Assembly (NCBI GenBank): GCA_964486135.1 | Contig: CAZAKT010000048.1 | Location: forward strand, 1-6,868 | Direction of reading: 5' to 3' | Source: UBA4923 sp964486135 | GTDB lineage: Bacteria > Bacillota > Clostridia > Saccharofermentanales > DTU023 | Length of the DNA stretch: 6,868 nucleotides | Part shown: positions 5,526 through 6,868 of the stretch, piece by piece | How the letters are laid out: the number at the start of each line of letters is the position of its first letter | How positions within the stretch are numbered: the first letter of the stretch is position 1 | Translations under genes and position numbers: made by a program | Notes under the pieces: model-generated | Told to the model about the DNA's origin: nothing | The model's input: the letters and a program-made list of their open reading frames with translations, nothing else | The model's database searches: none

Positions 5526-6476
5526 CTATTTCATAAAGCCGGCAATGATCTGGACTTCGGCTTCTTTTTCGCTGAGGCCCAGGGTCATGAGCTTGGTCAG
5601 TTGTTCGCCCGCGATTTTCCCGATGACGGCTTCATGGATCAATTCGGCGTCCAGGTGGTTGGCCGTCACTTCCGGTATGGCCACAGCCCGGCCCTGATCC
5701 ATAAGGATGGCGTCACATTCCGAGTGGCCGTAGCTTTCGTTGTTACCTTCCAGTTTGGAGATGAAGGTCTGGACTGACTGGTCTTTAACCACGGAGCGGG
5801 AGATGACATGGGCCCGTGAGCCCTGGCCATCCAGCTTGACGTCAAAGATCGTCTCGGCCGTCTGGTCCCCCTCCGTCATGATCTTTTCTGTGACGGTCAG
5901 GGAGGCCCCATCCCCGACCACGGCCTGGGTATCCCTCCGGGTGGAGCTGACCCCCTGGATCTGGACGCTTTCCATTTCCATCCGGCTGCCTGCCGCCAGT
6001 TCGATGATGGTGGTGGGGTTCAGGATATTCCGGCCCTGGCCGGGTCCTTCACCGTAGTGTTTTTCGACATATTTGACCCGGGCATTCTCCCCTACAAAAA
6101 AGCGGTGGATACCGTCATGTCCGCTGTCGCCCCCTCCTGGATTATGGATGGCACAGCCGGCCACGATGGTTATGTCGGATCCCTCCCCGATATAAAAGTC
6201 GTTGTAAACCAGGTCCTGAAGTCCCGTACGGCCGATGACCACAGGGATATGGATACTCTCATTCTGGGTACCCGGCTTGACCCTGATATCGATGCCCGGC
6301 TTGTCCGTCTTGGTCACGATATCGATGTTGGCCGTGGTCTGCCTTTCAATCCCCTCCCCGTCGGCCCGGATATTGAAGGCCCCCATGGGCATGGCATAAA
6401 GACCTGCCACCTCCTGGAGGAGATTCATGTAGATCTTGTCTTTGATCAGGTCCTTGCTTTTCTTTTCTCTATCCAT
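5526..6476 (-). CDS. sufB: SufB/SufD-like Fe-S cluster scaffold subunit, short form
   Basis: The product is the scaffold half of a SufBC-type Fe-S assembly complex, on which clusters are built in the cytoplasm with the SufC ATPase. At 316 residues it is much shorter than the roughly 490 residues of E. coli SufB, because the N-terminal region is reduced; this matches the minimal SUF-like (SMS-type) proteins of anaerobes and archaea. Motifs seen: GCAIHNPGGGDSGHDGIHRF (107-126), a repetitive beta-helix-like middle (150-250), HSECDAILMD with C254, which corresponds to the scaffold cysteine C405 of E. coli SufB, and LIHEAVIGKI (279-288) with H281-E282, matching the His-Glu pair of SufB's C-terminus. 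The protein therefore looks SufB-like rather than SufD-like. Start: ATG at 6476 with GAGGTG 6 bases before it, inside the end of sufC. Its stop is one base from the convergent operon's stop. Confidence 0.88.
   Translation of the reverse strand: MDREKKSKDLIKDKIYMNLLQEVAGLYAMPMGAFNIRADGEGIERQTTANIDIVTKTDKPGIDIRVKPGTQNESIHIPVVIGRTGLQDLVYNDFYIGEGSDITIVAGCAIHNPGGGDSGHDGIHRFFVGENARVKYVEKHYGEGPGQGRNILNPTTIIELAAGSRMEMESVQIQGVSSTRRDTQAVVGDGASLTVTEKIMTEGDQTAETIFDVKLDGQGSRAHVISRSVVKDQSVQTFISKLEGNNESYGHSECDAILMDQGRAVAIPEVTANHLDAELIHEAVIGKIAGEQLTKLMTLGLSEKEAEVQIIAGFMK
5536..5569 (+). terminator. Possible intrinsic terminator of the pruA operon inside the convergent sufB-like gene
   Basis: AAGCCG (5536-5541) pairs with CGGCTT (5558-5563) across a 16-base loop, followed by C and five T residues (5565-5569). 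It starts 11 bases after the operon's stop codon, the right place. The stem is short and the loop long, and the same bases encode the last residues of the minus-strand gene, so coding constraint alone could explain them. No T-tract hairpin was found for the opposite direction. Confidence 0.3.
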
Positions 6477-6484
6477 AAGGCACC

Positions 6485-6868
6485 TCAGGAGACAGCGTAG
6501 TGGTCACAGCTATCCCGGCAGCTGTCCGTTTGCAGGAGGAGGCCGGGCAGGATCTCCTTCCGGGGTCCCATCCGGTCGATCCGCCCCTCTTCCAGGACTA
6601 GAATCTTGTCGACCATACTAAGGATCCGTTCCTGGTGGGAGATGATCAGGATAGAACCTCCGGTCACCTGGTGCAGATGGCGGAAGACCCCGATCAGGTT
6701 CTGGAAGCTCCAGAGGTCGATCCCGGCCTCCGGCTCATCCAGGAGGGTGAGCTGGGTCCCCCGGGCCAGCATCATGGCGATCTCGATCCGCTTCAATTCA
6801 CCCCCTGACAGACTGCCATCCAGATCCCGGTCGACATAGTCCAGGGCACAAAGGCCCACCTCGGACAG
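6485..6868 (-). CDS. sufC: SufC, ABC-type ATPase of the Fe-S assembly complex (C-terminal half, 5' end outside window)
   Basis: The frame is open to the right edge; only 127 residues are visible and no start codon belongs to this gene inside the window (a GTG at 6859 is internal). The ABC signature SLSGGELKR (19-27 of the fragment), Walker B LTLLDEPEAGID (40-51) with catalytic E45, and the switch-loop H78 in IISHQER are present. The Walker A P-loop would lie outside. SufC hydrolyses ATP to drive conformational change in the SufB scaffold. The stop at 6485-6487 lies eight bases before the sufB-like start, so the two are one operon, transcribed toward the pruA operon. The C-terminal tail ends in an unusual C117-x3-C121 pair (SCRDSC), beyond the ATPase core. 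Confidence 0.9.
   Translation of the reverse strand: MSEVGLCALDYVDRDLDGSLSGGELKRIEIAMMLARGTQLTLLDEPEAGIDLWSFQNLIGVFRHLHQVTGGSILIISHQERILSMVDKILVLEEGRIDRMGPRKEILPGLLLQTDSCRDSCDHYAVS

Noticed and set aside
6057..6500. 147-codon plus-strand frame opposite the sufB-like gene
   Set aside because: The minus-strand reading has clear SufB motifs; this frame has no family features.
6485..6859. Treating the GTG at 6859 as the start of a short SufC
   Set aside because: The frame continues to the window edge, and a protein starting there would lack the Walker A motif. It is the C-terminal half of a normal-length SufC cut by the window.

Overview
This 6.9-kb window looks like a chromosomal segment of an anaerobic or microaerophilic bacterium. 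The genes are visibly GC-rich, start mostly with ATG behind strong GGAGG-type ribosome binding sites, and are tightly coupled. The presence of a short SufB-type scaffold with SufC (a minimal Fe-S assembly pair common in anaerobes) and of a multi-subunit, Fe-S-rich amine dehydrogenase points in the same direction. A high-GC member of the Clostridia or a related anaerobic lineage is plausible, but the sequence alone does not settle the taxon.

Layout: (i) 1-110, minus strand, is the start of a gene running off the left edge, with a clear N-terminal signal peptide or membrane anchor. (ii) 111-497 is an AT-richer divergent intergenic region holding three perfect inverted repeats, a bulged hairpin, a TATAAT-like -10 box and a structured leader just before the first operon gene. 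(iii) 498-5524, plus strand, is a five-gene operon with gaps of 1 bp or overlaps of 4-11 bp: an ALDH4-type 1-pyrroline-5-carboxylate (P5C) dehydrogenase, a small [2Fe-2S] protein, an FAD/NAD(P)-type flavoprotein, a ferredoxin fused to a BFD-like [2Fe-2S] domain, and a DAO-family FAD oxidoreductase. (iv) 5526-6868, minus strand, is sufB-like plus the 3' part of sufC, converging on the operon with a single base between the stop codons.

How the operon probably works: the last gene oxidises a secondary amino acid, most likely L-proline, on a non-PutA, DAO-type flavin subunit. Electrons pass over the iron-sulfur subunits to the second flavoprotein and then to a carrier. The product P5C (glutamate semialdehyde) is oxidised to glutamate by the first gene's enzyme. 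The subunit set matches the split form of heterotetrameric sarcosine-oxidase-alpha/HcnA-HcnB-like proteins and resembles the archaeal dye-linked L-proline dehydrogenase complex of Thermococcales. The substrate assignment rests on the P5C dehydrogenase neighbour and is inference; hydroxyproline, a D-amino acid or sarcosine remain possible.

The most rewarding parts to follow up are the split proline-dehydrogenase-like complex, the ferredoxin-BFD fusion with its irregular first cysteine motif, the palindrome-rich control region and the structured leader. I found no CRISPR array, mobile element, tRNA or rRNA.
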